Of a stretch of DNA of 64,000 nt, positions 8,032-19,100 are shown piece after piece. The stretch covers positions 40,939 through 104,938 of the forward strand of contig JBCCHF010000020.1 of the NCBI GenBank assembly GCA_039028895.1, given 5' to 3'. Each line of letters begins with the position of its first letter. Within the stretch, counting starts at the first letter, position 1. The notes beneath the pieces are model-generated. The model did no database searches. It saw nothing but the letters and a program-made list of their open reading frames with translations, and had not been told where the DNA came from. This stretch comes from JAHDCJ01 sp039028895. GTDB lineage: Bacteria > Bacteroidota > Bacteroidia > Chitinophagales > Saprospiraceae. A program made the translations under genes and the position numbers.

Positions 8032-9567
8032 CTAGTCCTCCTTGAAATATCGGCTAACAACATTACTAAAAAGTTCAACTGTCGTTTCATATGATTCTCT
8101 GTCAGGTTCATCAGGATGGCTTTCGTAGTAATTTTCAAGATAAGAAAGCGTTCCCAAAAGCTCACGATAGAATTTTTGGTTTTCATCAACCCTGATCTCT
8201 TTCAAATTGTAATCCTTCAAATACCCGCCAAGCATTCTTGAAAGCCGGGCAATATATTCTGAACGATAGACTTTCATACCTTCCTCAATACAAGGAATGG
8301 TTAAGGATTCTTCTTCTGCCAGCGCAGCAAGATGTTTGGCTGATTCAGGACTTTCATATTTTTCAAAAATCATAGCCAATAAATCTACTCCTTCTCTATC
8401 AAGAAATTGGCCCTGACTCTCCATCGTTTTTAAAAGAAGGTAAGCCTGTTGGAGCTCTTTCAATTGCCTTTCGTCTTGTTCTTCAATAGCGTTAGGGGCT
8501 ATTGGGAATGAAGTATCCAATTCGGTAGGTGCTTCAAAAACAGGAACTTCCTCAGGATTGTCTGCAGGTTCTTCAGTAACTAACTCAACCTCGACTACTT
8601 CCTCGTTTACCGCTTCTGTTACGCTTGTAATTTCGGCTTCAACCACCTCTTCGGCCTCTTCTACCCTTGCAACTTCGGGTTCTGCAGTTGATCCCTCTTC
8701 AGTGGCAACCTCGGGTTCTGCAGTTGATCCCTCTTCCAAGGCAACTACAGGAGATTCGGTTTCAACAGGATCTGCAGGCGTAGTTGGATTCACTGGTTCA
8801 TTTTCAACAGCCGATGATTCAGCAACATTCGGGGCATCAAGTGTAGCTGCTAACTCTTCTGGATTAATGGTTCTAACGTATGTCAATTTTATTTTCCCAA
8901 AATCGTAATATGCCAATCCGGGAGAAAGTCGAGCATCTGTAATGGTAGCTGCGTATTCTTCGGCAGATGTATTCATGAGGAATTTGCCATCTCTTTCATC
9001 AAAAAAAGCTTTGGAGACGCGAGTATGGAAGACATTGCAACGATCAATTTCGAAATTCACATCCGGTGCATCTTCAATCGAAATGGACTGCTCAGTTCTA
9101 ATAATACTGCCATCTGCTCCGTCAATTAGCAGTCCGAACAACAGAACATCGGTGAACTCTGGTTGAGCGACTTTTTCTATTTTTTCAAGAAAAACCCAGC
9201 CCAATGATATGATCTCCTGGTTACGGACAAGATTCAGCGGATACTCTTTGGCATAATAATCATCTCCGCTACAGACTAAAGTCAGTTGAGAAGGGTAATT
9301 AACCGGACCAGTTTCTATTTGAAAATATCCGTCAGAATCACTCATTGCAGATAAGGCCGGGAAGTTATTCAGGTAAACTCTGGCTTGCTTTACTGGTTCA
9401 AGCGTCGTTCCATCTAAAACTCGCCCTGAAATAAGGGAACCTTCCTGATCTTGTTTCTTTATATCAAAGATCAATGGATCATTTCCGGCATTAGCGAATG
9501 AATGGCAGAAAACAAATAACAACAAAGCCGGCAAAAGCCTGCAAACTTGGGTAAGGAGTTTAATCAT
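8032..9567 (-). CDS. Secreted protein with carboxypeptidase-regulatory-like domain and acidic linker
   Basis: 511 residues. Signal peptide (ends about HSFANA), then a carboxypeptidase D regulatory-like beta sandwich (SGRVLDGTTLEPVKQARVYL .. DSDGYFQIETG, about 47-90). A middle domain to about 240 is followed by a long Glu/Val/Pro-rich linker (about 240-350) holding a tandem 12-residue duplication (EEGSTAEPEVA twice), and a C-terminal helical domain. No enzyme motif was seen. It is first gene of a two-gene unit with the OmpA-like protein, so a structural or anchoring role in the envelope is likely but unproven. A -7 box lies at 9605-9612. Confidence 0.72.
   Translation of the reverse strand: MIKLLTQVCRLLPALLLFVFCHSFANAGNDPLIFDIKKQDQEGSLISGRVLDGTTLEPVKQARVYLNNFPALSAMSDSDGYFQIETGPVNYPSQLTLVCSGDDYYAKEYPLNLVRNQEIISLGWVFLEKIEKVAQPEFTDVLLFGLLIDGADGSIIRTEQSISIEDAPDVNFEIDRCNVFHTRVSKAFFDERDGKFLMNTSAEEYAATITDARLSPGLAYYDFGKIKLTYVRTINPEELAATLDAPNVAESSAVENEPVNPTTPADPVETESPVVALEEGSTAEPEVATEEGSTAEPEVARVEEAEEVVEAEITSVTEAVNEEVVEVELVTEEPADNPEEVPVFEAPTELDTSFPIAPNAIEEQDERQLKELQQAYLLLKTMESQGQFLDREGVDLLAMIFEKYESPESAKHLAALAEEESLTIPCIEEGMKVYRSEYIARLSRMLGGYLKDYNLKEIRVDENQKFYRELLGTLSYLENYYESHPDEPDRESYETTVELFSNVVSRYFKED
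8669..8740. repeat. Tandem 36-base duplication within a coding region
   Basis: Two adjacent 36-base units (8669-8704 and 8705-8740), nearly identical, encode EEGSTAEPEVA twice in the acidic linker of the gene at 8032-9567. The high DNA identity suggests a recent duplication or a length-variable site. Confidence 0.85.
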
Positions 9568-9604
9568 CTAAGCCTCAATTGGTGATTTTTATACAAATCC
9601 AGTT

Positions 9605-9612
9605 CAAATATA
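9605..9612 (-). promoter_or_regulatory. -7 box for the 8032-9567 gene
   Basis: Read on the minus strand this is TATATTTG, an exact TAnnTTTG, 37 bases upstream of the ATG at 9567. No strong -33 box was seen. The intergenic region 9568-9817 separates divergent genes. Confidence 0.4.
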
Positions 9613-9817
9613 GAAAAACCGTTCATTTTTTAAAGTCAGATAGGTCAATCTATTCCTAATAAACAATTTTAAGTATTGAATAAGAAAATCAAATATTTTC
9701 CAACTATTCTCCTTCAAAATACGTCTAAATTAAACTAGCCGAAATATGACATTTATCTCAGGATTAATTCTGCATGATTTGTCATCTTTGTTAAGTGAAC
9801 TAATAGAATCCAACTTT

Positions 9818-12151
9818 ATGTCAAAGATTTTACACCTTTTCCTTTCCTCGCCTTTCATCGTTTTTCTTGTAATACCTTCTTTGAGTTTTGCTCAAACACC
9901 CTGTAATTCAGGCATGGCCGGAAGTTATCCTTGTAATAATATGGCGATGCTTTCTTTTGTCCCTTCCTCTACCCTGGGTGGTGGATCCATGAATGATATT
10001 TGGGGCTGGACAGATCCGGCTACTGGAAACGAATATGCCCTTGTCGGGAAATCCAATGGGACAGCATTTGTTGATGTTACTGATCCGGTGAACCCTGTTT
10101 ATCTCGGCAGTTTACCACCCCATTCATCCAATTCGTCATGGAGAGATATCAAAGTCTATGACAATCACGCATTTATTGTTAGTGAAGCCGGTGGTTCAGG
10201 AGTTCAGGTTTTTGACCTCACCCAACTCCCCTCGGTTATGAGTCCTCCTGTCACTTTTTCAGAGACATCTTATTTCCCTCTTGGCGGTGGTGGCGATGCC
10301 CACAATATGGTTATGAATGAAAATACGGGGTATGCTTATCCTGTAGGTGCTAACTGCGGTGGCGGCCCTATCTTCCTGAATGTTTCAAATCCTATGAGCA
10401 TTTCAGATGAAGGATGTTATGGCGGTGATGGTTATACTCATGATGCTATAGCATTTATTTACCTTGGCCCTGATACAGAGCATGTGGGGAAAGAAATTAT
10501 TATTGCTTCGAATACCGATTCACAAACAATCATTGATGTAAGTGATAAGTCAGCACCCACCCAATTATCAAGAACGACTTATGCAAATTCCTCATATACC
10601 CACCAGGGATGGATAACCAGGGATCATAAATACCTTTTGTTTGATGATGAACTGGATGAGTCCAATCAAGGTGTGAATACCACAACTTACATTCTGGACA
10701 TCCAGGATCTGGACAACCCTTTTATTGTTGGTACTTTTGTGCATTCTACCGCTGCCATTGATCACAATATGTATGTCAAGGGCAACTACGTATATCAATC
10801 CAATTACAGGGCAGGATTAAGAGTTTTGGAAATGACTGATTTGAGCACAGCTTCTTTAACTGAGGTTGGGTTTTTCGATGTTTATCCTGCCAATGACAAT
10901 GCGGCATTCAGTGGAACCTGGAGTAATTACCCATATTTTGAAAGTGGCAATATCATTCTGACAAGCATGGGTGATGGATTGTTTATTGTCAGGCCGGAAG
11001 TTTTGCCTCATTTTTATATTGAAGCTCCTGAGGTAGTCATTGAAATTTGTCAGGGAGATAATGCAGAGTTTGACCTTGATTTAAAGGCTTTATACGGGTT
11101 TACCAATCCTGTGTCTTTAACCGAGACTGGAAGTCCTGCATCCGCGACTGCCGACTTTAGTACAACCACTGTATCCCCTTCCGGAACGAGTATTTTGACC
11201 ATTAGTAATACTGATGCTGTACCAGCAGGTAATTATAGTATTAATATTGTAGGTACCGCTACTGGAGGTTACCATTCAATTAGCGTTGGTCTGATTGTAA
11301 AGGCACCACCACCGGGCACTGCACTTGCAGCGCCTCCAAACGGTGTTGTTGGCGTTCCTGTCAACCAACCTGTGGTTTGGACAACAGTTCAGGAAGCGGA
11401 TTCATATAACCTTGAAATTGCACTTGATCCCTCTTTTAACAACATTGTGGAAACGCATACCGGACTGACAAATATTCTGCATATTCCCACCTCCCTCCTA
11501 CCGGGGACGACCTATTATTGGAGAGTTGTTTGTCAAAATGTTTGTGGCCCTTCAGTATCTTCTCATGTTTTTTCAATGACAACAGAATTTCTGTTACCAA
11601 TTGAGCTCGTTAGCTTTTGGGGAGAACCGGCTTCAAAGTCAATAAATTTGTATTGGGAAACCGCTTCCGAGCAAAATGCAGCCGGTTTCTCCATTGAAAG
11701 AAGGACTGATAACTCAGATTTTTCCAAAATTGGATGGTTGGCGAGTAAGGGAACCTCCAGTTCTGGTGCAGACTACACCTTCGAAGATAACAGCGTAGCC
11801 CCGGGGACAACATATTATTATCGTTTAAAAATGGAAGACCAAGATGCCACCTTCAAGTATAGTGAAGTCATAAGCGAAAAACTGGATCTGGTTACCCCTC
11901 AATTAGAAATTTACCCGAATCCTGTTAAAGATGAACTTACGATTAGAATCGTTTCAACCGATGAGCAAGTTTCACAATTGAAAATTCATGACCTTTCTGG
12001 CAGATTGATTTATGAAGGGACTGCAGAGCTTAATGAAGGCATTAATGAATTGAAAATTGCCAATCCAAACTGGGCAGAAGGGATGTACTTTCTTTCTGCT
12101 TCCAATAATGATATTTCAAAACCTTTGCGTTTTGTGGTCATTAAAGATTAA
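9818..12151 (+). CDS. Choice-of-anchor B (LVIVD-repeat) protein exported by T9SS
   Basis: 777 residues from the ATG at 9818. Signal peptide (to SLSFAQ), then a choice-of-anchor B region (about 30-420) with the family's repeated blocks: NDIWGWTDPATGNEYALVG, AFVDVTDPVNPVYLG, GDAHNMVMNE, YTHQGWITRDHKYLLFDDE and AAIDHNMYVKGNYVYQSNYRAG. Two beta-sandwich domains follow, including a fibronectin-like WTTVQEADSYNLEI .. TTYYWRVV segment. The C-terminal type A sorting tail begins LEIYPNPVKDELTI, with HDLSGRLIYEG. The tail implies outer-membrane export by T9SS and surface attachment or release. The ATG at 9746 would place 24 residues before the signal and is less likely. Biological role unknown. Confidence 0.88.
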   Translation: MSKILHLFLSSPFIVFLVIPSLSFAQTPCNSGMAGSYPCNNMAMLSFVPSSTLGGGSMNDIWGWTDPATGNEYALVGKSNGTAFVDVTDPVNPVYLGSLPPHSSNSSWRDIKVYDNHAFIVSEAGGSGVQVFDLTQLPSVMSPPVTFSETSYFPLGGGGDAHNMVMNENTGYAYPVGANCGGGPIFLNVSNPMSISDEGCYGGDGYTHDAIAFIYLGPDTEHVGKEIIIASNTDSQTIIDVSDKSAPTQLSRTTYANSSYTHQGWITRDHKYLLFDDELDESNQGVNTTTYILDIQDLDNPFIVGTFVHSTAAIDHNMYVKGNYVYQSNYRAGLRVLEMTDLSTASLTEVGFFDVYPANDNAAFSGTWSNYPYFESGNIILTSMGDGLFIVRPEVLPHFYIEAPEVVIEICQGDNAEFDLDLKALYGFTNPVSLTETGSPASATADFSTTTVSPSGTSILTISNTDAVPAGNYSINIVGTATGGYHSISVGLIVKAPPPGTALAAPPNGVVGVPVNQPVVWTTVQEADSYNLEIALDPSFNNIVETHTGLTNILHIPTSLLPGTTYYWRVVCQNVCGPSVSSHVFSMTTEFLLPIELVSFWGEPASKSINLYWETASEQNAAGFSIERRTDNSDFSKIGWLASKGTSSSGADYTFEDNSVAPGTTYYYRLKMEDQDATFKYSEVISEKLDLVTPQLEIYPNPVKDELTIRIVSTDEQVSQLKIHDLSGRLIYEGTAELNEGINELKIANPNWAEGMYFLSASNNDISKPLRFVVIKD

Positions 12152-12187
12152 TCTTATTCTTTAATCCACCTTCTGAATGAAAAACAG

Positions 12188-12240
12188 AAAAGCCTGTTTG
12201 AGTGCCTTCAACAAAAAAACGACACTCAAACAGGCTTTTT
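12188..12240. terminator. Bidirectional rho-independent terminator
   Basis: AGCCTGTTTGAGTG (12191-12204) pairs perfectly with CACTCAAACAGGCT (12223-12236) over an 18-base loop. A-runs and T-runs flank both sides, so it can serve both the gene ending at 12151 (+) and the one ending at 12258 (-). Confidence 0.92.
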
Positions 12241-12257
12241 TAACGCAAATCTAATCC

Positions 12258-13097
12258 TTACAACTCCATTTTCATTTCATACTGGTTGATCTTATTTTTC
12301 ATACCTATTCTATGCAAAAAATTCAAGGTGTTTTCTGACCGACTATCTACATTATTGATAACCAGAGTTTCGTTTTTTTCACCAAGTCGCTTGAACAAAC
12401 TAGCCCCATAACCTTGTTCACGAGCCTCTTTTTTCACGCCAAACTGAGCTATATAGCCCGAATTGAGGCTTTTGACTGCATATCCTTTTAGCTCGCCATC
12501 GAAAATACCCCATACCTCCATGGCAGGACCAGCTTTTTTTACTGCTGAATGGTTGTTTTCCCAGGATGGCTTAAAATCCCAGAATGATCGTAATAATTCC
12601 CAATCAGGATTTTCAATCTTTTTGATTAAACAATTGTTGGCTGTCTTCAAATTAGTTGTGTTGACCGCACCCGAAAAACATAGTATTGCCCGCTCTTTCC
12701 TGAAACCAATTTTTTCATAAACATGAATTGCGACATCATTTCTTTGAATAACTTCAAGGGTACATTGTTTGATACCTTTAGCTTCAAACTTAGGAATGAG
12801 GTAATCGTAAATTTGTCTCGTCAGCTTCTTACCCCTGGCACTTGGAATGACCCCGGTTGCTGCATTATAGGTTGTCAGCTGACCATTCCAGGCATCAACT
12901 CCTGACATAATAATCCCTTGTAAATTACCATTCGCCACTGCTCCCCCCGAAAGCGAGAAATCTACTCTTCCTCTGTGCCAGCGGTCGGCCAGTTGCTGAG
13001 GTGTGGCCACAAATTTTATAAAATAATCTGAAAAGGCTTCATTAAAGCAATTCGTTAATGATTCAATTGAAAACTGCTCCAGCGTTGTTAATTCCAT
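12258..13097 (-). CDS. Tandem GNAT-family N-acetyltransferase
   Basis: 279 residues made of two GNAT folds. The first (about 1-140) has an acetyl-CoA-binding-like segment GVIPSARGKKLTRQIYDYL and the end motif IHVYEKIGFRKER. The second (about 150-279) has FGVKKEAREQGYGASLFKRL and NFLHRIGMKNKINQYEMKM. In each copy the R/Q-x-x-G-x-G/K loop is present in some form (SARGKKL, REQGYGAS). Substrate unknown. It starts 12 bases after the stop of the alpha-2-macroglobulin gene, so it is probably transcribed with it. The terminator at 12188-12240 ends the unit. Confidence 0.85.
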   Translation of the reverse strand: MELTTLEQFSIESLTNCFNEAFSDYFIKFVATPQQLADRWHRGRVDFSLSGGAVANGNLQGIIMSGVDAWNGQLTTYNAATGVIPSARGKKLTRQIYDYLIPKFEAKGIKQCTLEVIQRNDVAIHVYEKIGFRKERAILCFSGAVNTTNLKTANNCLIKKIENPDWELLRSFWDFKPSWENNHSAVKKAGPAMEVWGIFDGELKGYAVKSLNSGYIAQFGVKKEAREQGYGASLFKRLGEKNETLVINNVDSRSENTLNFLHRIGMKNKINQYEMKMEL

Positions 13098-13109
13098 CTT
13101 AGTTGACTT

Positions 13110-16100
13110 CTATTCTACCGTTAATCTAATGCCTTCTGAATGACTTGTAAATTCAGGGGCATACATACATCGAATGGTTGTGATACCATTTGAAAAATTC
13201 CCTCTATGGTTCACCCTTAATGGGTATTCAAACACATAAGTTCCTTTTCTGAGATAAGAAAAGAAGAAATTAGTAGATGCGTCACGGGTACTCTCGTAAT
13301 AACCCAAACCTCCTTGCCATTTGTACTGGCTAATAACGTTAATGGGCTCAAGTCCGCTCGCTCGCATATCTTTCATATGCACATATTCCATATCACGATC
13401 AACACGAAGCTCAATCCTGACTTTAAGTTTGTCTCCAGGCTCAAGTTTTGTATCAGCATCCACAGGCTTGATTACTGGTCCGGTTGGAGAATTCTCTTCT
13501 TTAAACACCTTTTTGTTAATCGTTAACGGTGTTTCTTCAAAGGATTCAATCTTGTCCAACTGCTCAAAATACTGCCAATAAACAGCTCCCCAAGCCACTA
13601 CTTTGTTTGGGTTAGTGACTTCCACATTGGCCATATTAGCAGTGATATTTTCTCCATTCCAATCCGTCTTGAAATATCCGGTGCCTGCTTCCAACATTGG
13701 TTTAACAGTATTTGGTTCTTTGTCTGCATCCATGGCACCTTGTGCAATGGGCTCAACTCTGATATCTCCGATCCTGATCTGCACTGGCGCATCTTCCAAT
13801 AACCAGTTATCTCCTCGCAATAGGAGTGCATACACTGCCGAAGACGTCGCTTTTGTCGTTTTCCAATGAGTAGTTTGCTTATTTTTCAACATCCAGACTT
13901 TAAGGTCATCGACAGCTTGAGCGTCATTAGCTACTTCATCAAATACCTCAATCATCAGGGCGTGGGTTTCAATCGGTAACTGGTACCAGTTCCAACCGCG
14001 GTTGTATTTCCAATACATGCCCATCTCTTCATTATTTAAAGACCGCTCTTTTAAAGACTTAACAATTTTTGCCGGAGTGGTTGTTTTGTTCTGTCTTTGC
14101 AGGGACAAGGCAATCATGCCTTCCATGTACATGCCTTTATTTAGCCAGTATTTTTCTGCCTGACCAGTGAAATAGTCATGCGCTTCCTTAGCCTTACCTC
14201 TCAATGGCTGATCAAGGAAGAATGACCTGGCATACAAATAATGGATAGCCATATAATACAAATGATCGTCTTCCATTTTAATTTCTTCCCTGTTGGCCCG
14301 CTTGACCAATTCCTGATAGTAATCAGCCATTCGGTTATCGATATACCGCACTGCTCTTGTCATCATTTCTTCAGTTCGATCATCTGATCTTAGGTCTTTG
14401 ACTCCCAGCCTGTCGAGATGGCCCATGCCTTCAACGATATATTGTGTGATATACCAGTTATCACGACCTCCGGGGAACCATGAAAATCCTCCATTGCTGG
14501 ACTGACGTTCTACCAGCTTCCGCAATGTCGTTTCCATCTGGTTGGCCATTTGATTAAGATCGAATAAAAGGCCTATGCGTTTTTTCTGTTCTTCTTCACT
14601 TTGAGCATTTAGGACCCATGGTGTTTCTTCCAACAATGCGGATTTGAGCTCCTGGTTTTTGCTCAGGTTGCTCAACATCGCATCGGTATTTTTCCATTGT
14701 TCAAATACCTGTTGGATTCGTGGATGAGAATTAGCCACATTGGATGCCAGGCTATTTGCGTAATAGCGATTGAATATCTGCTCTGTACATTCGTAAGGGT
14801 ACTCCATCAGGTATGGCAGTGCCTGAACGGCATACCAAGCCGGATTGGAGGTGAACTCGAGCGTCAGTTTATGGTTGGTCAGGGTGTTAGACCTTGACGC
14901 TTTTTCCATAGCCGAAAAAGTAAACTGCTTGGTTTCATTTCCGCGAACAGGCAGTGGCATTGTTTCTGTCACCATCATTCGGTTTGTCAATACAGGTACT
15001 GCATTTTCCTCACCATCAGAAAAATCGTCTGACTTGGCAATTACTCTATAAACGACTGCGGGAGCGCCCTCCGGAACAGTAATTTTCCAACTCAACGGTG
15101 CTGACTGCCCTGCTTTGGCCTCAAATCTTTTTTGTTGACCAGTATTACCAAACAATGCATCAACCGGTTTCATGGTGATGGCATTAAACATCTCAAGTAA
15201 TGCAGCACCGTTCATATCATTCTCAGTGAGATTACTCACTTTGGCCGTCAGATAAATCTCATCAGATTCTCTGAGGAAGCGTGGTACATTTGGTACGATC
15301 ATCAGATCTTTTTGGGTAACCACAGAATTTTCGGTAAATCCATATTTCAGATCAGGCGTATGCGCAAAACCCATAAACTTCCACTTGGTCAATGCTTCAT
15401 TCATTTTGAATTTGATGATCACATTGCCATCCTTATCCGTCATTAACTCAGGGAAGAAAAAGACCGTTTCCTTAAGGTTTGTTCTTACCTGTACGTCGTC
15501 GAAATTGCCTTCTGTCGATCCTTCTTCTTTTTTGGTGTTTTTTGCAATTTGTTCATTAGGTTCTGTGTCCAAACTATTTGGGACCCCATCTGCATCTTCA
15601 TCAGCAATTTCTGCCAAAGCTTCTCCTGGTGCTGGTGGAGGGGCCATTGCGGCAACTTCAACTTCTTCTTCAACCGCACTATCCATTAATGCAGTCGGTT
15701 GATTTCCAATCCTCATATGTCCTTTACTACGGTAGTAAATCCCTTCATACATCCCAAAACCAAACCAGTTGAGAGATGAATAGTCACGGTACCAGTTATC
15801 TCCATACTCATTCCAGTCGTCCGCTACTATTGAAGCCGAGACCGAGTTAAATCCGGTGCCTCTTCTCAGTTGCTTTTCCGAATAGCTGAAAGGAAACGGG
15901 TTGAGATACCAATTATTTGAAGCGAATTCATCTAATGATGCATCGTACATGCCGACTAGCATCTCAGCGGCTACTTTTTCTCCTTTCGGACCAGATACTT
16001 TTATGATCCATTCTTCATCCTGTCCGGGATAAAGTTTGTTTCGGAAGGTGCCATATTCGAGTTTTAAATCTTTATTGGACCAAGGCACAGAGATCGTTTT

Positions 16101-19100
16101 AGAAGTCATAAAGACCCTGTTATTCCTAACCATCGCTGTGTTATAATGAATATTACCCCGATGTTTTTCAGTAATGTTAAATGTAGTTGTACCTACTGTT
16201 TTTGGGTTATCCCAATTTGAAGACAACAGGATTCCATCTTTTTCTGATTCGACAAGGTACCAGCCATTCTCAAAAGAAGATCCAAAATAAACTGGAACTG
16301 ATTCACCAGGCTCCGCCTTTGAAACTTCTGACAATTGCCAATTAGCCAGTTGAGATGGTAATTGCTTGCTATTAAGATCATAAAGTGTAAAGTGTTTAAT
16401 GGATTCGATTTCCTCTCCAAATTTGTCCTGGGTCTTGAATGTCACCCTGTATACTCCGGTTTCAAGGTTTAATTTCCCAAGTGCAATTTCCTTGATGTCG
16501 TTGGTATTAAAATCAAAAGCTCCAACTTCGCGATCTATTGCCCAATTTTGGTGCTGATCTTCATCTTCAAAAGCCAGGTATGGGAAGGCTTTATCGAATT
16601 CATTCTTGTCCATTACCTGCTTGTCTGGAACCGACCAATAGCGGTTGAGGAATATCTTAGAAGGTGATTTTAACAAATGTACTTCGACTTTGCACGAAGC
16701 AGGTTCGAATTCGCCATTCAGATTGGTTGTGTTGACGGTAAACGACTTGATTGCATTTTTATTGACTTGACCAGGAACAGAGATATCAGCATTCAAAGCG
16801 ATATATCCTGCAGAAACATTTCCTGAACCAGACCGGGTTTCCCCGGTAATATCAATCACATCTGCCTGCACCACATAATTGAATTGTGGTTTTTGTTCTG
16901 CTGGTATGGATTTGTCAGGAATCGCTTCAAAGGTAATCTCGAATTGACCATTTTCATCAGTCTGAGTGTAGCCATTGGTGATTTCCATATCAGATCTGTT
17001 GTATGGATTATACCATCCCCAATACCACCATCTCCAGTAAGGGAAACGTACTTGTCGGACTACCCGATAACTCACTTTCGCTCCATCGATATTATTTCCG
17101 GCGAAAGCCTTGGCATTTCCTGTGATCGATACTTCTTCACCCAGCTTGTAACTACCTTTCACTTTATCGAAAGTAACTTCGAATTTTGGTCGTTTGTATT
17201 CTTCAACCTGGAAATATTTACGGGCTTTTGTATCGGAACAATGGAGGTGCATCCTGCCTAATAAACCACCTTGTGGCAGAATGAAACTACCATTAAAAGT
17301 GCCATATTCATTGGTTCTTACTTTAGTCTCAGTGACCTTTTGAAAGTTGGCATCGAATAGGGTGACCTTTGTTTCAAAACTTTTTGAAATCTTAGGCATA
17401 TCGTCTGGCCCTTTTTGAAGGACAATTCCCTTAAAATAAATGGTTTGTCCTGGACGATAGATCCCTCTGTCAATGAAAAAAGTGGTCGTGGTTGTTATCT
17501 GGTTATCACCCTCATAATAATTATCGTAAAAATTATCTCCGAGATGTAGATAGTCAGTGCCTTTTGTTAACCTGATCTTATAAGAGCTATTAGTTGCACC
17601 TGGAGAAATAACCAATCCGTTTTTATCAGAAGAAACGGTTTTTATTTTTCTTTCCTCGTACTCTCTTCTTTTGTAGTTATAGTTGACAGAATAAAACTCA
17701 ACACTTACCCCTTGAAGAGGCTCACCAGTGGTACGATCCAATACGAAAAATGCCTTTTTGCCTTCTTCATCATTCCTATGGATAATTGAGAGATTGGAGA
17801 CATGCATATTGAAAAACGAAACGGCCTTCTTATCAAATCCGAACTGTTCGTTATCGGCTACCATGACAGCGTAGCGCCCAGTTTCAAGTCCGTTAATCTT
17901 AAACTCAACAGCATGTTTCTGGTAATCGCCATCGTCAGGCAATGCGAAGTTAAAGGAGTTAATCGGATCGAGGTTATTCAGATAATTGACTTTATCCCTT
18001 GAACTCATTCTTCCCATTTTCTTGATGTCTGAATCGGAAATGTGCAATATCTTTACATAAGCCCGATCGATATTTTTGTAATCCACTTTAGCAAGAATGG
18101 GTTGACCTGGGATATTTACCTTTTCGGAAACGACATTAAGCGACTTTTGAAGAATAGATTTTTGCAGGTTTCTGCAACCAACGGCCCCATAAGAATCAGG
18201 ATACTTCTGGATGGCTTTTTCGGCGATATCAAAGGCAGTTCTAAGGTCATACTTATTAGCTTCAGTCGGCGATGGACGATAGTTTTGTCCCCTGTTGTAA
18301 TAGACCATGGCAACAGCATGTGCTATCTCGGTTGAAGAAGGATGATCTTCATACTTTTCTTGCAAACCCTGTAGAGTGGCAAGGTATAACTCTTCCTTAT
18401 CGGGAAGAACAGATTTCTGATGTGCGTATTTCAGTCGTTTGAGGTTGGCGTCAATGAGCGCAGTCGGATCTTCGTCGTTTGTGTGAAAAGCAATTAACTC
18501 CTGGAATTTTAATAAAGCATTGAATTGCAGGGAGTGTTCGTCTCTGGTTTCAAAGTCATAATTCAAAAAATCGTTGACCTTGCCCAATGCTTCTGGCTGG
18601 TCAATGTAAAACTTATAAGCGGGTTCAGTCAGAAAGGTGCGTTCATTCAGATAAAAATCCAATGCCCTGTGCAACAAAAAATCGTAAAGTGTGGGTCGAT
18701 GGGTCTCATCATTTTCATTATAATTAAGAATAGGCTTAATACTTTGAATGGCAATTCCTTTAAGGTCATCGTATTGTATGGACGCATTATACAATTCCAT
18801 ACTTTTTTTATTGACTTGTTCAGGTGTCCAAGTCAGAATATCATTTGATTGGAAGTCTACTGTGGTTGTTCTGTCTCTGAATTTCCAGATATTGTTGAGC
18901 AGATAATTATTGTACATTTCTGCCACCATAGATTGCAAAACCGGCTTGATGGGAAATTCTGAATTTGCGATTTCTTGTTCCATCTCATAAATGGCTTTAA
19001 CAAGGCCATCTTCCTCCAATTCTGCCTTGAATTTGCCCTTGTAAATGAGCGCTTTTACTGTCTGGGAAGGGTTATTGTCTTTCCTGGCTTTTTCCAGAAG

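Noticed and set aside
8558..9166. Ser/Thr/Ala-rich plus-strand frames that could pass for a mucin-like protein
   Set aside because: They are the antisense reading of the Glu/Val-rich linker and middle domain of the real gene at 8032-9567.
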